Positions 1 to 8,495 of a DNA stretch of 64,000 bases are shown here, piece after piece. Position 1 is the stretch's first letter. Each line of letters begins with the position of its first letter. Source of the stretch: JANOMH01 sp031422295 (GTDB taxonomy: Bacteria > Pseudomonadota > Alphaproteobacteria > Rhodobacterales > Rhodobacteraceae); contig JANOQM010000092.1 in the NCBI GenBank assembly GCA_031422295.1, positions 49,308 to 113,307 of the forward strand. Direction: 5' to 3'. Position numbers and translations under genes: made by a program. The notes under the pieces were generated by a model. The model did no database searches and had not been told where the DNA came from. It saw only the letters and a list, made by a program, of their open reading frames with translations.

Positions 1-1
1 G

Positions 2-805
2 GGCGTCATCAAGCAGGGCATGGCCGAGTTCACCGTCGGCACATCCGGCGTTATGGTCGCACATCTGGACAGTGTGGAGCGGATCAAGGGGCGCAACCTG
101 TGGTGGGGCGGCCATGCGGTGCCGGGGGCCTGGGATATCGAGGGCGGCGCGTTCAGCCTTGGGGCCTGCCTGAAATGGTGGCGCAACCATCTGGGGCGCA
201 ACGAAACCGACGAATCTGTGCGGCGCAATTGCAGTCCTTACACGGTGATGGTCGAGGCGGCGGCCACATCGAAACCGGGTGCCAACGGCGTGCTGTTTCA
301 TTCCTTCATGGCCAGTCAGGTGACGCCCTATTATGACGCCGCCTCGCGTGGCGGGTTTCTGGGCTTGGGTCTGTATCACGAACGCTCCGACCTGATCCGC
401 GCCCTGCTGGAAGGCTGCGCCCACGAGATGCGCATGGTCGTGGGCGCGTTCGACAGCGATATCGACGGCGGCATCACCGATTTCCGGCTGACCGGGGGGG
501 GCACCAAATCCGATGGTTTCGTGCAGATCATGACCGATATCATCGGCAAACCCACGCGCGTTACGCGCGAACGCGAATGCACGGTGCTGGGTGCGGCGAT
601 TCTGGGGGCCTATGGCTCGGGCGCGTTTGCCAGCATCGAAGAGGCGGTAGAGGCGATGGTCAAGGTCGAGGGCACGTTCGAGCCGAACCCCGCCCTGACC
701 GACCTTTACGGCGAACAACACCAGATTTACCGCGAATTCTATGAGGCCATGGCGAATGCCGGGGCCTATGAACACCTCGCCGCGTTTGCGGCCAAACATT
801 ACTGA
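2..805 (+). CDS. FGGY-family carbohydrate kinase, C-terminal part (cut by window edge)
   Basis: The reading frame is open from the window edge, so the N-terminal half with the first phosphate-binding motif lies outside. The visible 267 residues are the C-terminal ATPase lobe of an FGGY sugar kinase: the TGGGTKSD segment is the adenosine-binding motif, followed by the helix LGAAILGAYGSG typical of xylulokinase-like proteins. FGGY kinases phosphorylate ketoses or polyols in the cytoplasm. The next gene starts 16 bases downstream and the whole block to 5215 is tightly packed, so this is probably an operon member acting before the aldolase at 1401. The substrate cannot be read from this half. Confidence 0.85.
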   Translation, partial: GVIKQGMAEFTVGTSGVMVAHLDSVERIKGRNLWWGGHAVPGAWDIEGGAFSLGACLKWWRNHLGRNETDESVRRNCSPYTVMVEAAATSKPGANGVLFHSFMASQVTPYYDAASRGGFLGLGLYHERSDLIRALLEGCAHEMRMVVGAFDSDIDGGITDFRLTGGGTKSDGFVQIMTDIIGKPTRVTRERECTVLGAAILGAYGSGAFASIEEAVEAMVKVEGTFEPNPALTDLYGEQHQIYREFYEAMANAGAYEHLAAFAAKHY

Positions 806-821
806 AACAGGAGGATCACCC

Positions 822-1376
822 ATGCCAATACCCGGTATTCGCGGAATGGAGCATGTCGGCATCACCGTGCCCGACATCAATCAGGCCTGCGATTTCTTTA
901 CCAACATCCTGGGCGCAGAAGTGCTGTTCACCGCCGCCACGGACTTCAAAGGCGAAGGCGATTGGATGCATGACCATCTGAACGTGCACCCACGCGCCGA
1001 GATCAAGGAATTCCGCTATGTCCGCCTGGGCAATGGCACCAACCTTGAGGTGTTCCAGTTCACCGCCCCCGACCAGAACACCGCTGGTCCGCTGAAAAAC
1101 AGCGATATCGGCGGGCATCACATGGCGTTTTATGTCGATGACATGACAGCCGCGATCCAGTTCCTGAAAGATAACGATGTCAGGGTGTTGGGCGAACCTA
1201 CGTCTTATACCGATGGCCCAAACCTCGGCCTGACCTGGTGCTATTTCATGGCCCCCTGGGGTTTGCAGCTTGAAGTCGTGTCCGCCCCCAAGGCCACCAC
1301 CTTTGACAACGACGCCAAGGCCGCCGGTCGCCGCCGCCTGTTCGACCCGTCGCGCGCGTCCGAAACCCTGATCTGA
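822..1376 (+). CDS. VOC-family protein (glyoxalase/bleomycin-resistance fold)
   Basis: 184 residues. The start at 822 is chosen because a good AGGAGG-like site lies at 809-814; an in-frame ATG at 741 would overlap the kinase and has no such site. The N-terminus (GMEHVGITVPDINQACDFF) and later GGHHMAFYVDDM and LQLEV segments match the two beta-alpha-beta modules of vicinal-oxygen-chelate proteins, with likely metal ligands His in EHVGI, His in GHHMAF and Glu in LQLEV. VOC enzymes include lactoylglutathione lyases, dioxygenases and epimerases; which reaction applies here is unknown. Its place between a kinase and an aldolase suggests handling of a reactive sugar intermediate or an isomerisation. 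Confidence 0.8.
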   Translation: MPIPGIRGMEHVGITVPDINQACDFFTNILGAEVLFTAATDFKGEGDWMHDHLNVHPRAEIKEFRYVRLGNGTNLEVFQFTAPDQNTAGPLKNSDIGGHHMAFYVDDMTAAIQFLKDNDVRVLGEPTSYTDGPNLGLTWCYFMAPWGLQLEVVSAPKATTFDNDAKAAGRRRLFDPSRASETLI

Positions 1377-1400
1377 CACGAAGCCTGAAAGGATACGCCC

Positions 1401-2279
1401 ATGCCCCTCGTCTCGATGGCCCCCCTGCTGCGCCACGCCCGCGCCAATCGCTACGGCATCGCCGCCTATAACATGATCGACTACAATTCTGCCCGCGCCG
1501 TGATTGACGGGGCCACCGATTTGCAGGCCCCGGTCATCGTGCAGGTGTCGGTCAAGACGGTCAAACACTGGGGCTACAACGCCGTGGCCGGGTTCGTGCG
1601 GATGCTGGCCGAAGACGCCCCGGTGCCCGTGGCGCTGCATCTGGACCATTGCACCGATATCGAGGTGCTCAAGCGCTGCATCGACGCAGGCTGGACCTCG
1701 GTGATGTTTGACGGCTCCGCCCTGCCCTATGCCGAAAACCTGTCGAAATCCTTGCAGGTCTATGCGCTGACCGAGGCGGCTGGCGTGGGATTGGAGGCCG
1801 AGATCGGTGCCATCGGCGGCGTCGAGGATGACAAGTTCGTCGCCGAAGATGCGTCAATTCTGGCAAATTTTGACGAATGCGTCGCGTTTGTGAAAGATAT
1901 GCCAAACCTCGCCGTCTTTGCCCCCGCCATCGGCACCGCGCATGGGTTTTATGCAGGCGAACCCAAGATCGCCTATGACCTGCTGAAACGCATCACCGAT
2001 GTCATCCCGATTCCCATCGCGCTGCATGGCGGCACCGGGTTGACCGATGACCAGTTTCACCGCTGCATTGCACTGGGCTGTGGCAAGGTCAACATCTCGA
2101 CCATGCACAAGCGGCTGTTCATCGAAGGGTTCGTGGCGCTGAAAGCCGAAAAGCCCAAGCTTGCGGAACCGTTGCCATTCATCGTCGCCCAATATGACGC
2201 GATGAAGGCCGATGTGATGACCTGCATCACCACGTTCGGCTCAGCCGGTCGCGGCGCCGCAGCGGCATTGGCGGCCTGA
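1401..2279 (+). CDS. Class II (zinc-dependent) ketose-bisphosphate aldolase
   Basis: 292 residues, normal length for the FbaA/KbaY/GatY family. Family motifs are visible in order: GIAAYNM near residue 20, LHLDHC (metal His and catalytic Asp) near residue 80, EAEIG near residue 133, GTAHGFY near residue 180 and ALHGGTG near residue 210. The enzyme would cleave a ketose phosphate to dihydroxyacetone phosphate and an aldehyde. It starts 24 bases after the VOC gene and ends 2 bases before the next start, so it is translationally close to both. The aldehyde partner, and therefore the sugar, is not determined by the sequence. A second, divergent aldolase lies at 24430. Confidence 0.9.
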   Translation: MPLVSMAPLLRHARANRYGIAAYNMIDYNSARAVIDGATDLQAPVIVQVSVKTVKHWGYNAVAGFVRMLAEDAPVPVALHLDHCTDIEVLKRCIDAGWTSVMFDGSALPYAENLSKSLQVYALTEAAGVGLEAEIGAIGGVEDDKFVAEDASILANFDECVAFVKDMPNLAVFAPAIGTAHGFYAGEPKIAYDLLKRITDVIPIPIALHGGTGLTDDQFHRCIALGCGKVNISTMHKRLFIEGFVALKAEKPKLAEPLPFIVAQYDAMKADVMTCITTFGSAGRGAAAALAA

Positions 2280-2281
2280 GC

Positions 2282-3286
2282 ATGGACATGCAGGCGCTGA
2301 TTTTCGACTGCGACGGCGTGCTCGTCGATACCGAACGCGACGGGCACCGGGTGGCGTTCAATCAGGCCTTCGCTGCGGCGGGGCTGACGATAGAATGGTC
2401 GGAGGACCGCTATGGTGAGCTGCTGTCCACCGGCGGCGGCAAGGAACGGATGCGGCGGCACTTTGATGAGTCGGGGTGGCCCGTCCATGTGGCAGAAAAT
2501 GACCGCGACGCGCTGATCCTGCAACTGCACCACGCCAAGACCGATCTGTTCATGCAGATCATCGACGGCGGTGCCCTGCCCTTGCGCCCCGGCGTGGCGC
2601 GGATGGTCGATGCGGCACTGGCGGCGGGGATGCAGGTGGCCGTCTGTTCCACCTCGAACGAACGCGCGGTTGCCGCTGTGGTGCGGGTTCTGCTCGGCCC
2701 CGACCGCGCCGCAAAGATCACGATTTTCGCAGGCGACGCCGTGGCGAAAAAGAAGCCCGATCCCGCGATCTATTCCCTCGCTGCCACCACCCTGAACCTC
2801 GACCCAGCCGCCTGCGTGGTGATCGAGGACAGCCATATCGGCCTGACCGCCGCCAAGGCTGCGGGGATGCACTGCATCGTCACCAAATCGGCCTATACGG
2901 CGGAGGAGGATTTCAGTGGCGCTGACCGCATCGTCGCCGATCTGGATGCAGGCATCGACTTGACCCTCTGCAAATCCTTGATTTTACAGGAGAAAACCAT
3001 GCCCCTGACCGTTATCGCGTCACTCAAAGCCAAACCCGGCCAAGAGGCTGCCCTGTTTGCCGCACTGAACGCACTGGTCGCGCCCACCCGCGCCGAGAAA
3101 GGCTGCGTCCTGTATGAAATGCACCGTAGCCACGAAAACCCCGGCTGGTTCATCTTTAACGAGTTGTGGGAAAGCCGCCCGTTGTGGGATGCGCATATGG
3201 CCACACCGCATTTGGTGGCGTTCAGCGCCAAGCAGGAAGATCTGGTCGAGTCGTGGGAATTGTTCTCGGGAGAGAAAGCAGCATGA
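2282..3286 (+). CDS. HAD-family (CbbY-like) phosphatase fused in frame to an ABM domain
   Basis: 334 residues. Residues 1-235 are a CbbY/beta-phosphoglucomutase-like HAD hydrolase: IFDCDGVLVDTE (nucleophile Asp), CSTSNE (motif II), KKKPDP (motif III Lys) and VVIEDSHIG (motif IV acid). Residues 240-334 are a complete antibiotic-biosynthesis-monooxygenase (ABM) domain, with the signature APTRAEKGCVLYE and a DAHMATPHL segment. No stop separates them. A TTTACAGGAG site precedes an in-frame ATG at 2999, so the ABM half could also be made alone. Either this is a genuine fusion or the HAD stop was lost by an indel. The stop overlaps the next start (ATGA at 3283), showing coupled translation. Confidence 0.8.
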   Translation: MDMQALIFDCDGVLVDTERDGHRVAFNQAFAAAGLTIEWSEDRYGELLSTGGGKERMRRHFDESGWPVHVAENDRDALILQLHHAKTDLFMQIIDGGALPLRPGVARMVDAALAAGMQVAVCSTSNERAVAAVVRVLLGPDRAAKITIFAGDAVAKKKPDPAIYSLAATTLNLDPAACVVIEDSHIGLTAAKAAGMHCIVTKSAYTAEEDFSGADRIVADLDAGIDLTLCKSLILQEKTMPLTVIASLKAKPGQEAALFAALNALVAPTRAEKGCVLYEMHRSHENPGWFIFNELWESRPLWDAHMATPHLVAFSAKQEDLVESWELFSGEKAA

Positions 3287-3975
3287 AAATCACCTTTTAC
3301 GCCCATGCCAGTTTCCGGCTGGAGGGTGACGGTCTGACCGTCATCACCGACCCGTTCACGCCCGCAATCTCGCATTTCGACCCGATCAACGAACCCGCCG
3401 ACATCGTGCTGATGAGTTCGGCCACCGACGATTTCCACTGCGACGCCAGTCACGTCACCGGCAACCCCGAAGTGGTCAATACGCTGGTTCTGCCGCCCGG
3501 GGGCGTGACGGTGAAGGGCCTTAAGGTCAAATCCTTTCCCGCCACCGAAAGCCTGACCTTTGACTACCAGTCCGAATATGGCCGCGACCCGGATGCCAAC
3601 GCGCTGTATCACTTCAGCCTTGGCGGCCTGCGGTTCCTGCATATGGGCGATATCGGCACGGCGATTCCGCAGGGACACATCGACGTGCTCAAAGGCCAGG
3701 TCGATGTGCTGCTGGCGCTGACCGGCGAACATGCGACCATTGCGCTGGATGATCTGGATGACGCCATCGCCCAGATCGGCCCGCGCGCGGTGATCCCGAT
3801 GCATTACTTCAGCCCCAAAGGCGTGCTGAAGATCGAGCCGGTGGAAACCTTCCTGAACCGTCTGCCCGCTGACCGGATTACCAAGGTCGGCGCGACCAGC
3901 ATGGACCTGACCCCCGACATGCTGCCCGCCGTGGGCCAGCCGCCGCATATCTGGGTGCTGGAGCAATCCCGCTGA
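3283..3975 (+). CDS. MBL-fold protein, UlaG-like, with degenerate metal motif
   Basis: 230 residues starting in an ATGA overlap with the preceding gene. The overall pattern is that of the UlaG/lactonase branch of metallo-beta-lactamase-fold hydrolases: YAHASFRLE near the start, ITDPF, a central LMSSATDDFHCD segment, HMGDIG and IPMHYF. In active members the central segment carries HxHxDH; here the first two histidines are Ser and Thr, so metal binding would be weakened or lost. The downstream Asp (HMGDIG) and His (IPMHYF) remain. It may be a lactonase with altered chemistry or a non-catalytic relative. It lies one base before the LVIVD gene. Confidence 0.75.
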   Translation: MKITFYAHASFRLEGDGLTVITDPFTPAISHFDPINEPADIVLMSSATDDFHCDASHVTGNPEVVNTLVLPPGGVTVKGLKVKSFPATESLTFDYQSEYGRDPDANALYHFSLGGLRFLHMGDIGTAIPQGHIDVLKGQVDVLLALTGEHATIALDDLDDAIAQIGPRAVIPMHYFSPKGVLKIEPVETFLNRLPADRITKVGATSMDLTPDMLPAVGQPPHIWVLEQSR

Positions 3976-3976
3976 C

Positions 3977-5215
3977 ATGACCACCCCGCCGCCCGCCACC
4001 TATCAGCATAACATGCGCCTGCTCGCCCAATCAGATCAGGGCGGGCGGCCGGATGGCGTGCAACTGATGGTGCATCGGGGCTATGGCTATGTCGGCCATA
4101 TCTTTTCGCGCGGGTTCAGCATTATTGACCTGCGCGATCCCCGCAACCCGCGCCCTGTCGCCTATATCCCCGCCCCGCCAAATACATGGTGCCTGCATCT
4201 GCAAACCCATGACGACCTGCTGCTGGTCATTCATAACAAGGACATGTTTGCCCAAGCCGACATGGTGGATGAGAAGGCCTATTACAAAGGCGGCGTCAGC
4301 CACCATGCGGGCGGGACTCGCGACTGGTCGGCGGGGATGGCGGTTTATGACATCGCCGACCCCGACCAACCCCGGCAAATCGGGTTCATGCCGGTGCAGG
4401 GGACGGGTCTGCACCGCATCTGGTATACCGGCGGACGTTGGGCCTATGCCTCGGCTTTGCTCGACGGGTTCACCGATTATATCCTGATCACCATCGACAT
4501 GGCTGACCCGACCAAGCCTGTGATGGCCGGGCAATTCTGGCTGCCCGGCATGAACGCCGCTGCGGGCGAGGTCCCGGACTGGCCGCTGCCGCAGGGGCGC
4601 TTTGGCCTGCATCACCCGATCATCCATGGCGATATTGCGTATTGCAGCTGGCGCGACGCCTGCCTTGCTATCGTCGATGTGTCCGACCGAACCGCCCCAA
4701 AGCTGATCGCGCACAAGGTCTGGTCGCCCCCATTCGGCGGGGGCACGCACAACGCGCTGCCTTTGCCGGGGCGCAATTTGCTGGTGGTGGTCGATGAGAC
4801 CGTGCTGGACCACGGCGAGGACGGGGTCAAACCGATCTGGATTTTCGACAATCAGATCAAGGCCAACCCGATCAACATTGCCACCTGCCCGGCCCCGTCA
4901 GACCGTGATTATCACGCCGTTGGTGGGCATTTCGGCCCGCATAACATCCACGAAAACCGGCCTGGCACGTTCCAAAGCGAAGAGCTGATCTTTGCCACTT
5001 ACCAGAACGCCGGGGTGCGGGTCTATGACATCCGCGACCCGTTCCGCCCGCAGGAGGTTGGCGCATGTGTCCCGCCCCCACCCGTGCGCATGGTCGACCC
5101 GCGCCCGAACCGCCCGGCCGTGCTGCATTCCGCCGATGTTCATGTCGATATCGACGGCATCGTCTATTGCACCGATTTCAATGCAGGCCTGTCGGTGATG
5201 GAGTTCCTCGGCTAA
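3977..5215 (+). CDS. LVIVD-repeat (beta-propeller-like) protein
   Basis: 412 residues. Several repeats of the form GFSIIDLRDPRNPRPV, GMAVYDIADPDQPRQIG, ILITIDMADPTKPVM and VRVYDIRDPFRPQEVG are visible. This is the LVIVD repeat pattern (hydrophobic-Asp-x-x-[DN]P-x-x-P), taken to form a beta-propeller. There is no signal peptide or membrane segment, so it is probably cytoplasmic. Function is not known; a sugar lactonase or binding role would fit the operon, but this is only context. It is the last gene of the operon and converges with the RpiR regulator, with 4 bases between the two stops. Confidence 0.75.
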   Translation: MTTPPPATYQHNMRLLAQSDQGGRPDGVQLMVHRGYGYVGHIFSRGFSIIDLRDPRNPRPVAYIPAPPNTWCLHLQTHDDLLLVIHNKDMFAQADMVDEKAYYKGGVSHHAGGTRDWSAGMAVYDIADPDQPRQIGFMPVQGTGLHRIWYTGGRWAYASALLDGFTDYILITIDMADPTKPVMAGQFWLPGMNAAAGEVPDWPLPQGRFGLHHPIIHGDIAYCSWRDACLAIVDVSDRTAPKLIAHKVWSPPFGGGTHNALPLPGRNLLVVVDETVLDHGEDGVKPIWIFDNQIKANPINIATCPAPSDRDYHAVGGHFGPHNIHENRPGTFQSEELIFATYQNAGVRVYDIRDPFRPQEVGACVPPPPVRMVDPRPNRPAVLHSADVHVDIDGIVYCTDFNAGLSVMEFLG

Positions 5216-5219
5216 GCGA

Positions 5220-6140
5220 TCAACGGTCCTTGCGGTCCTGGTCTTGCGCCCGGCTGAAGTAGCGTTCCAATGCAGATGTTGTTGCGGTGAGCTGACGCGA
5301 TGTTTGCGGACCCGCCTTGAACAGCACGCCAAGGTATAGCAGGTCGATCAGAAACAACTGGCTGATCCGGCCTTCGATGAAATCCCCGTGCAACGGCACC
5401 GAAGGCGTGGTGGACATCCATGTCGCCAGCGTGATCTCGGCGGCCCGTCCGACAACCGAGGCCGGATCGGATGTCACGGCGATGGTGATGCATTTGTTGT
5501 CACGCGCCACGGTCAAGGCGTTGGCGACGGTTTCGGTCGTGCCGGTATGGGACACGCCGACCATCACACAGGTGCTGTCCAGATTTGCCGCTGCAATGAT
5601 CTGCGAATAGCCGTCGTTGTAAGCGATCGCATCCAGCCCGGCCTTGCTAAACAGATGCGCCGCTTCCTGACAAATCGCGGCAGCCCCGCCGACCCCGACA
5701 AAGACAATCTTCCGGGCCGCCAGCAAAGCCGTCACAACGGCTTCCAACTGGTCGCCGTCCAACATCCGTTGCGTGCCCTGCAGGCATGCCGATAACAGCA
5801 TGGCAAGGTTGGCACTGGTCTGGATCAGACTGTCACTTTCGTCGAGTTCGACCGGAATGTTGGTAAAGCTGTTGCGCGATCCGGCCCCTTCCGCCATCGA
5901 CAGTTTCATGTCCTGAAACCCGGCATAGCCCAGCGCCCGGCTGACCCGGCTGATCGTGGCTTCGCTGACGCCCATGTGCCTGCCAAGTTCGGTGATTGAC
6001 ATATCAATCCGCGTCCCTGCCATCTGGCGCAGCCGGTCGGCGACGATACGTTCGGATTTTCGGAGGCCGCTATATCCGGCCTCAATGCGATCCAGCAGGC
6101 CCCCTTGGGGCAAACCGTTGGAAGGGGTCTGATCGGTCAT
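5220..6140 (-). CDS. MurR/RpiR-family transcriptional regulator
   Basis: 306 residues from the ATG at 6140; the longer frame to 6278 would run through the AT-rich intergenic region and is not used. The N-terminal RpiR helix-turn-helix (MSITELGRHMGVSEATISR) occupies roughly residues 45-75. The SIS sugar-phosphate-binding domain follows, with FVGVGGAAAICQEAAHLF and VMVGVSHTGTTETV loops. RpiR proteins bind a sugar phosphate through SIS and repress or activate sugar genes. It is divergent from the E1a operon at 6445 and convergent with the operon ending at 5215. The palindrome at 6346 is a good candidate for its operator. Confidence 0.9.
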   Translation of the reverse strand: MTDQTPSNGLPQGGLLDRIEAGYSGLRKSERIVADRLRQMAGTRIDMSITELGRHMGVSEATISRVSRALGYAGFQDMKLSMAEGAGSRNSFTNIPVELDESDSLIQTSANLAMLLSACLQGTQRMLDGDQLEAVVTALLAARKIVFVGVGGAAAICQEAAHLFSKAGLDAIAYNDGYSQIIAAANLDSTCVMVGVSHTGTTETVANALTVARDNKCITIAVTSDPASVVGRAAEITLATWMSTTPSVPLHGDFIEGRISQLFLIDLLYLGVLFKAGPQTSRQLTATTSALERYFSRAQDQDRKDR

Positions 6141-6444
6141 GCGCGCACCGTAACAATTTATTTCCTTAGAAAAGCTAGCACGGGAATAAATTTTCTCAAG
6201 TTCAGAATGATGGCTACCTGGTAGCGGGTCCCACTTTCCCAAGTTATAGCAATTATTTGAACTACATAAGCAAGACACGCCGAAAACGTGGCGCGGTCAT
6301 CCAGCCTTGAGAGGCGGCAGTTTGACGGTCTCCCTATAGAGTTCTGAAAATAATTTTCTAGACAAGGCTGACCCAGTATTGTACCAAAAACCCACAAAGA
6401 ACCTGATTTTAGTCGTGGTTCAGCAGTGTATTGGGGGAAGATTG
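6141..6444. other. Divergent intergenic region between the RpiR gene and the E1a operon
   Basis: 304 bases without a credible gene, clearly more AT-rich than the flanks. It holds the promoters of both divergent transcription units, the 13-bp palindrome at 6346-6358 and a looser related sequence, GAATAAATTTTC, at 6184-6195 close to the regulator start. I could not assign -35/-10 boxes with confidence. Confidence 0.6.
6346..6358. promoter_or_regulatory. Candidate RpiR operator (perfect palindrome)
   Basis: GAAAATAATTTTC is a perfect 13-bp palindrome 86 bases upstream of the E1a start and in the gap shared with the divergent RpiR gene. RpiR-family sites often have the GAAA-spacer-TTTC form. A partial match sits at 6184-6195. 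Binding is inferred from form and position only. Confidence 0.5.
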
Positions 6445-7437
6445 ATGGCAGCACCTGCAACGGACACAGCCCGAAACGCCCCCTCGCGCGAAATTCTGGA
6501 AAAGATTTTCCGGACCGCCTATAAAATCCGGGTGTTCGAGACCGAAGGTATCAAACTCTACCGTCAGGGCCTGATCCGGGGCTATTTCCACCCCTATCTG
6601 GGGCAGGAAGGCATCGCCACCGGCGTCTGCACCGCGTTGGAAGAGGGCGATTACATTTCCTCCACCCATCGCGGCCACGGCCATTGCATCGCCTGGGGCG
6701 CGGATGTGAAAAAGATGGTGGCGGAACTGCTGCAAAAAGACACCGGCTATTGCAAGGGCTACGGCGGCTCGATGCATATCGCCGACATCAAGTCGGGTAA
6801 TCTGGGGGCCAACGGCATCGTCGGGGCTGGCACGCCGCTGGGTGTGGGCGCGGCCTTGGCCGAACAGGTCAAGGGCTCGGATTCGGTGACGGTGACGTTT
6901 ACCACCGATGGCGGGTCCAATAACGGCACGTTCCTTGAATCCCTGAACCTTGCCGCGATCTGGAACCTGAATTTCATTCTGGTGATCGAAAACAACGGCT
7001 ATGCGGTGTCGACCACGATCGAGGAATCCACCCGCGACACCGATCTGTACAAGCGCGGTCTGGCGATTGGTGTTGAGAGCCATCAGGTCGATGGCAACAA
7101 CCCGCTGGCGGTCTATGAACTGACGCTGGCGGCGGCCAAAACCTGCCGGGCGGGCAAGGGCCCCGTGCTGATCGAGGCCAAGACATTCCGCCACATGGGT
7201 CACCATGTCAACGACCCCGGCAAATACATGCCCGAGGACAAGCTGGCCTATTACAAGGCCCGCGACCCGGTGGACCGGGCCCGCGCCGATCTGGTCGAAA
7301 TGGCCGGCGTCCCTGCCGGTCTGATTGCGCAAATCGAGGCCGAGGTTGCGGCGGAGTTTGAAGACGCAGTGGCGTTTTCACAGGCCAGCGGTGAAATAAC
7401 CGCCGCCCAGTTTGCCGCATTCGCCGCCGACTATTGA
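6445..7437 (+). CDS. Thiamine-diphosphate-dependent dehydrogenase E1 alpha subunit (complex 1, acetoin-type)
   Basis: 330 residues from the ATG at 6445, which has a strong GGGGGAAG site. It belongs to the E1 alpha family of pyruvate/acetoin dehydrogenases: YLGQEGIATGV near residue 55, STHRGHGHCIAWG, GYGGSMHIAD and ENNGYAVST. The thiamine-diphosphate motif normally starts GDG; here it reads TTDGGSN, a small deviation, while the ENN end is normal. E1 alpha/beta tetramers decarboxylate 2-oxo acids or cleave acetoin and pass the acyl group to a lipoyl E2. It is followed 25 bases later by E1 beta and then by an AcoC-type E2, which favours acetoin or another alpha-hydroxyketone as substrate. Confidence 0.88.
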   Translation: MAAPATDTARNAPSREILEKIFRTAYKIRVFETEGIKLYRQGLIRGYFHPYLGQEGIATGVCTALEEGDYISSTHRGHGHCIAWGADVKKMVAELLQKDTGYCKGYGGSMHIADIKSGNLGANGIVGAGTPLGVGAALAEQVKGSDSVTVTFTTDGGSNNGTFLESLNLAAIWNLNFILVIENNGYAVSTTIEESTRDTDLYKRGLAIGVESHQVDGNNPLAVYELTLAAAKTCRAGKGPVLIEAKTFRHMGHHVNDPGKYMPEDKLAYYKARDPVDRARADLVEMAGVPAGLIAQIEAEVAAEFEDAVAFSQASGEITAAQFAAFAADY

Positions 7438-7462
7438 TCAAAACCGCGAAAGGAGTCCCCCA

Positions 7463-8455
7463 GTGGCACGAGAGCTGATGTACCGCGAAGCCCTGCGCGA
7501 AGCGATTGACGAAGAAATGGCGCGCGATCCGCTGGTGTTCATCATCGGCGAAGGCATTGCGGAACGCGGCGGATCCTACAAGGTCACCGAAGGTTTGCTG
7601 GCGAAATATGGCCCCAAGCGGGTCCGCGACACGCCGATTGCCGAGGCCGGGATGATCGGCGTCGGGGTCGGTGCGGCGATTGCCGGGGCGCGCCCGATTG
7701 TGGAAATCCTCTATGTCGATTTTACCATGCTGGGCATGGATATGATCGTCAATCAGGCGGCCAAATTCCGGCTGATGACCGGCGGCGAGGGCCGGGTGCC
7801 CTTTGTTTTGCGCACGCAAGGCGGCGCAGGTGGCGGCGTTGCGGCCCAGCATTCGCAAAGCCTTGAGGCGCTGTTTTATCACATTCCGGGCCTCAAGGTG
7901 GTGATGCCGTCAACTCCCGCTGACGCCAAGGGCCTGCTGAAGCACGCCCTGCGCCAGATGGACCCGGTGATTTTCATCGAACACAAACACCTCTACATGA
8001 CCAAGGGCATGGTCCCCGATGGCGAGCATGTGGTCGAATTCGGCGTCGCCGATATCAAGCGCGCAGGCAAAGACGTGACCATCATCGCCTGGTCGAACAT
8101 GGTGCCGCGCGCACTGGAGGCCGCCGAAGAACTGGCCGCCCAGGGGATCGACTGCGAAGTGCTGGACCCGCGTTCACTGGTGCCGCTGGACAAGGCCGCG
8201 ATTCTGGCCTCGGTCGCCAAGACCAAACGGGTGGTGATCGTGCAGGAAGCGGTGCGCCGCGGCGGCGTGGCGTCAGATATCGCGTCGATCATTCAGGAAG
8301 AGGCGTTCTATGATCTGGATGCGCCAATCCAGATCGTCGCCGGGCTGAACATTCCGATCCCGTTCAATCTAGCGCTGGAAAAGGCCAGCGTACCGCAGAA
8401 AGAAGATGTGCTGGCCGCAGTCCACCGTTGTCTGCATCTTGAAACTGTAGGCTGA
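7463..8455 (+). CDS. Dehydrogenase E1 beta subunit (complex 1, acetoin-type)
   Basis: 330 residues from a GTG at 7463, preceded by AAAGGAG; the longer frame from 7412 overlaps E1a. The family pattern is visible: MYREALREAIDEEM, IIGEGIAERGG, TPIAEAGMIGVGVGAAIAGARPIVEI, then HSQSLEALFYHIPGLKVVMPSTP and the C-terminal transketolase domain with LDPRSLVPLD. It pairs with the E1a at 6445 to form the alpha2beta2 thiamine-dependent component. The usual GED in strand 1 reads GEG here. Confidence 0.9.
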   Translation: MARELMYREALREAIDEEMARDPLVFIIGEGIAERGGSYKVTEGLLAKYGPKRVRDTPIAEAGMIGVGVGAAIAGARPIVEILYVDFTMLGMDMIVNQAAKFRLMTGGEGRVPFVLRTQGGAGGGVAAQHSQSLEALFYHIPGLKVVMPSTPADAKGLLKHALRQMDPVIFIEHKHLYMTKGMVPDGEHVVEFGVADIKRAGKDVTIIAWSNMVPRALEAAEELAAQGIDCEVLDPRSLVPLDKAAILASVAKTKRVVIVQEAVRRGGVASDIASIIQEEAFYDLDAPIQIVAGLNIPIPFNLALEKASVPQKEDVLAAVHRCLHLETVG

Positions 8456-8495
8456 GCGGTGATGCGCAGGACCAACCGCCACAAAGGAGCCGCCC

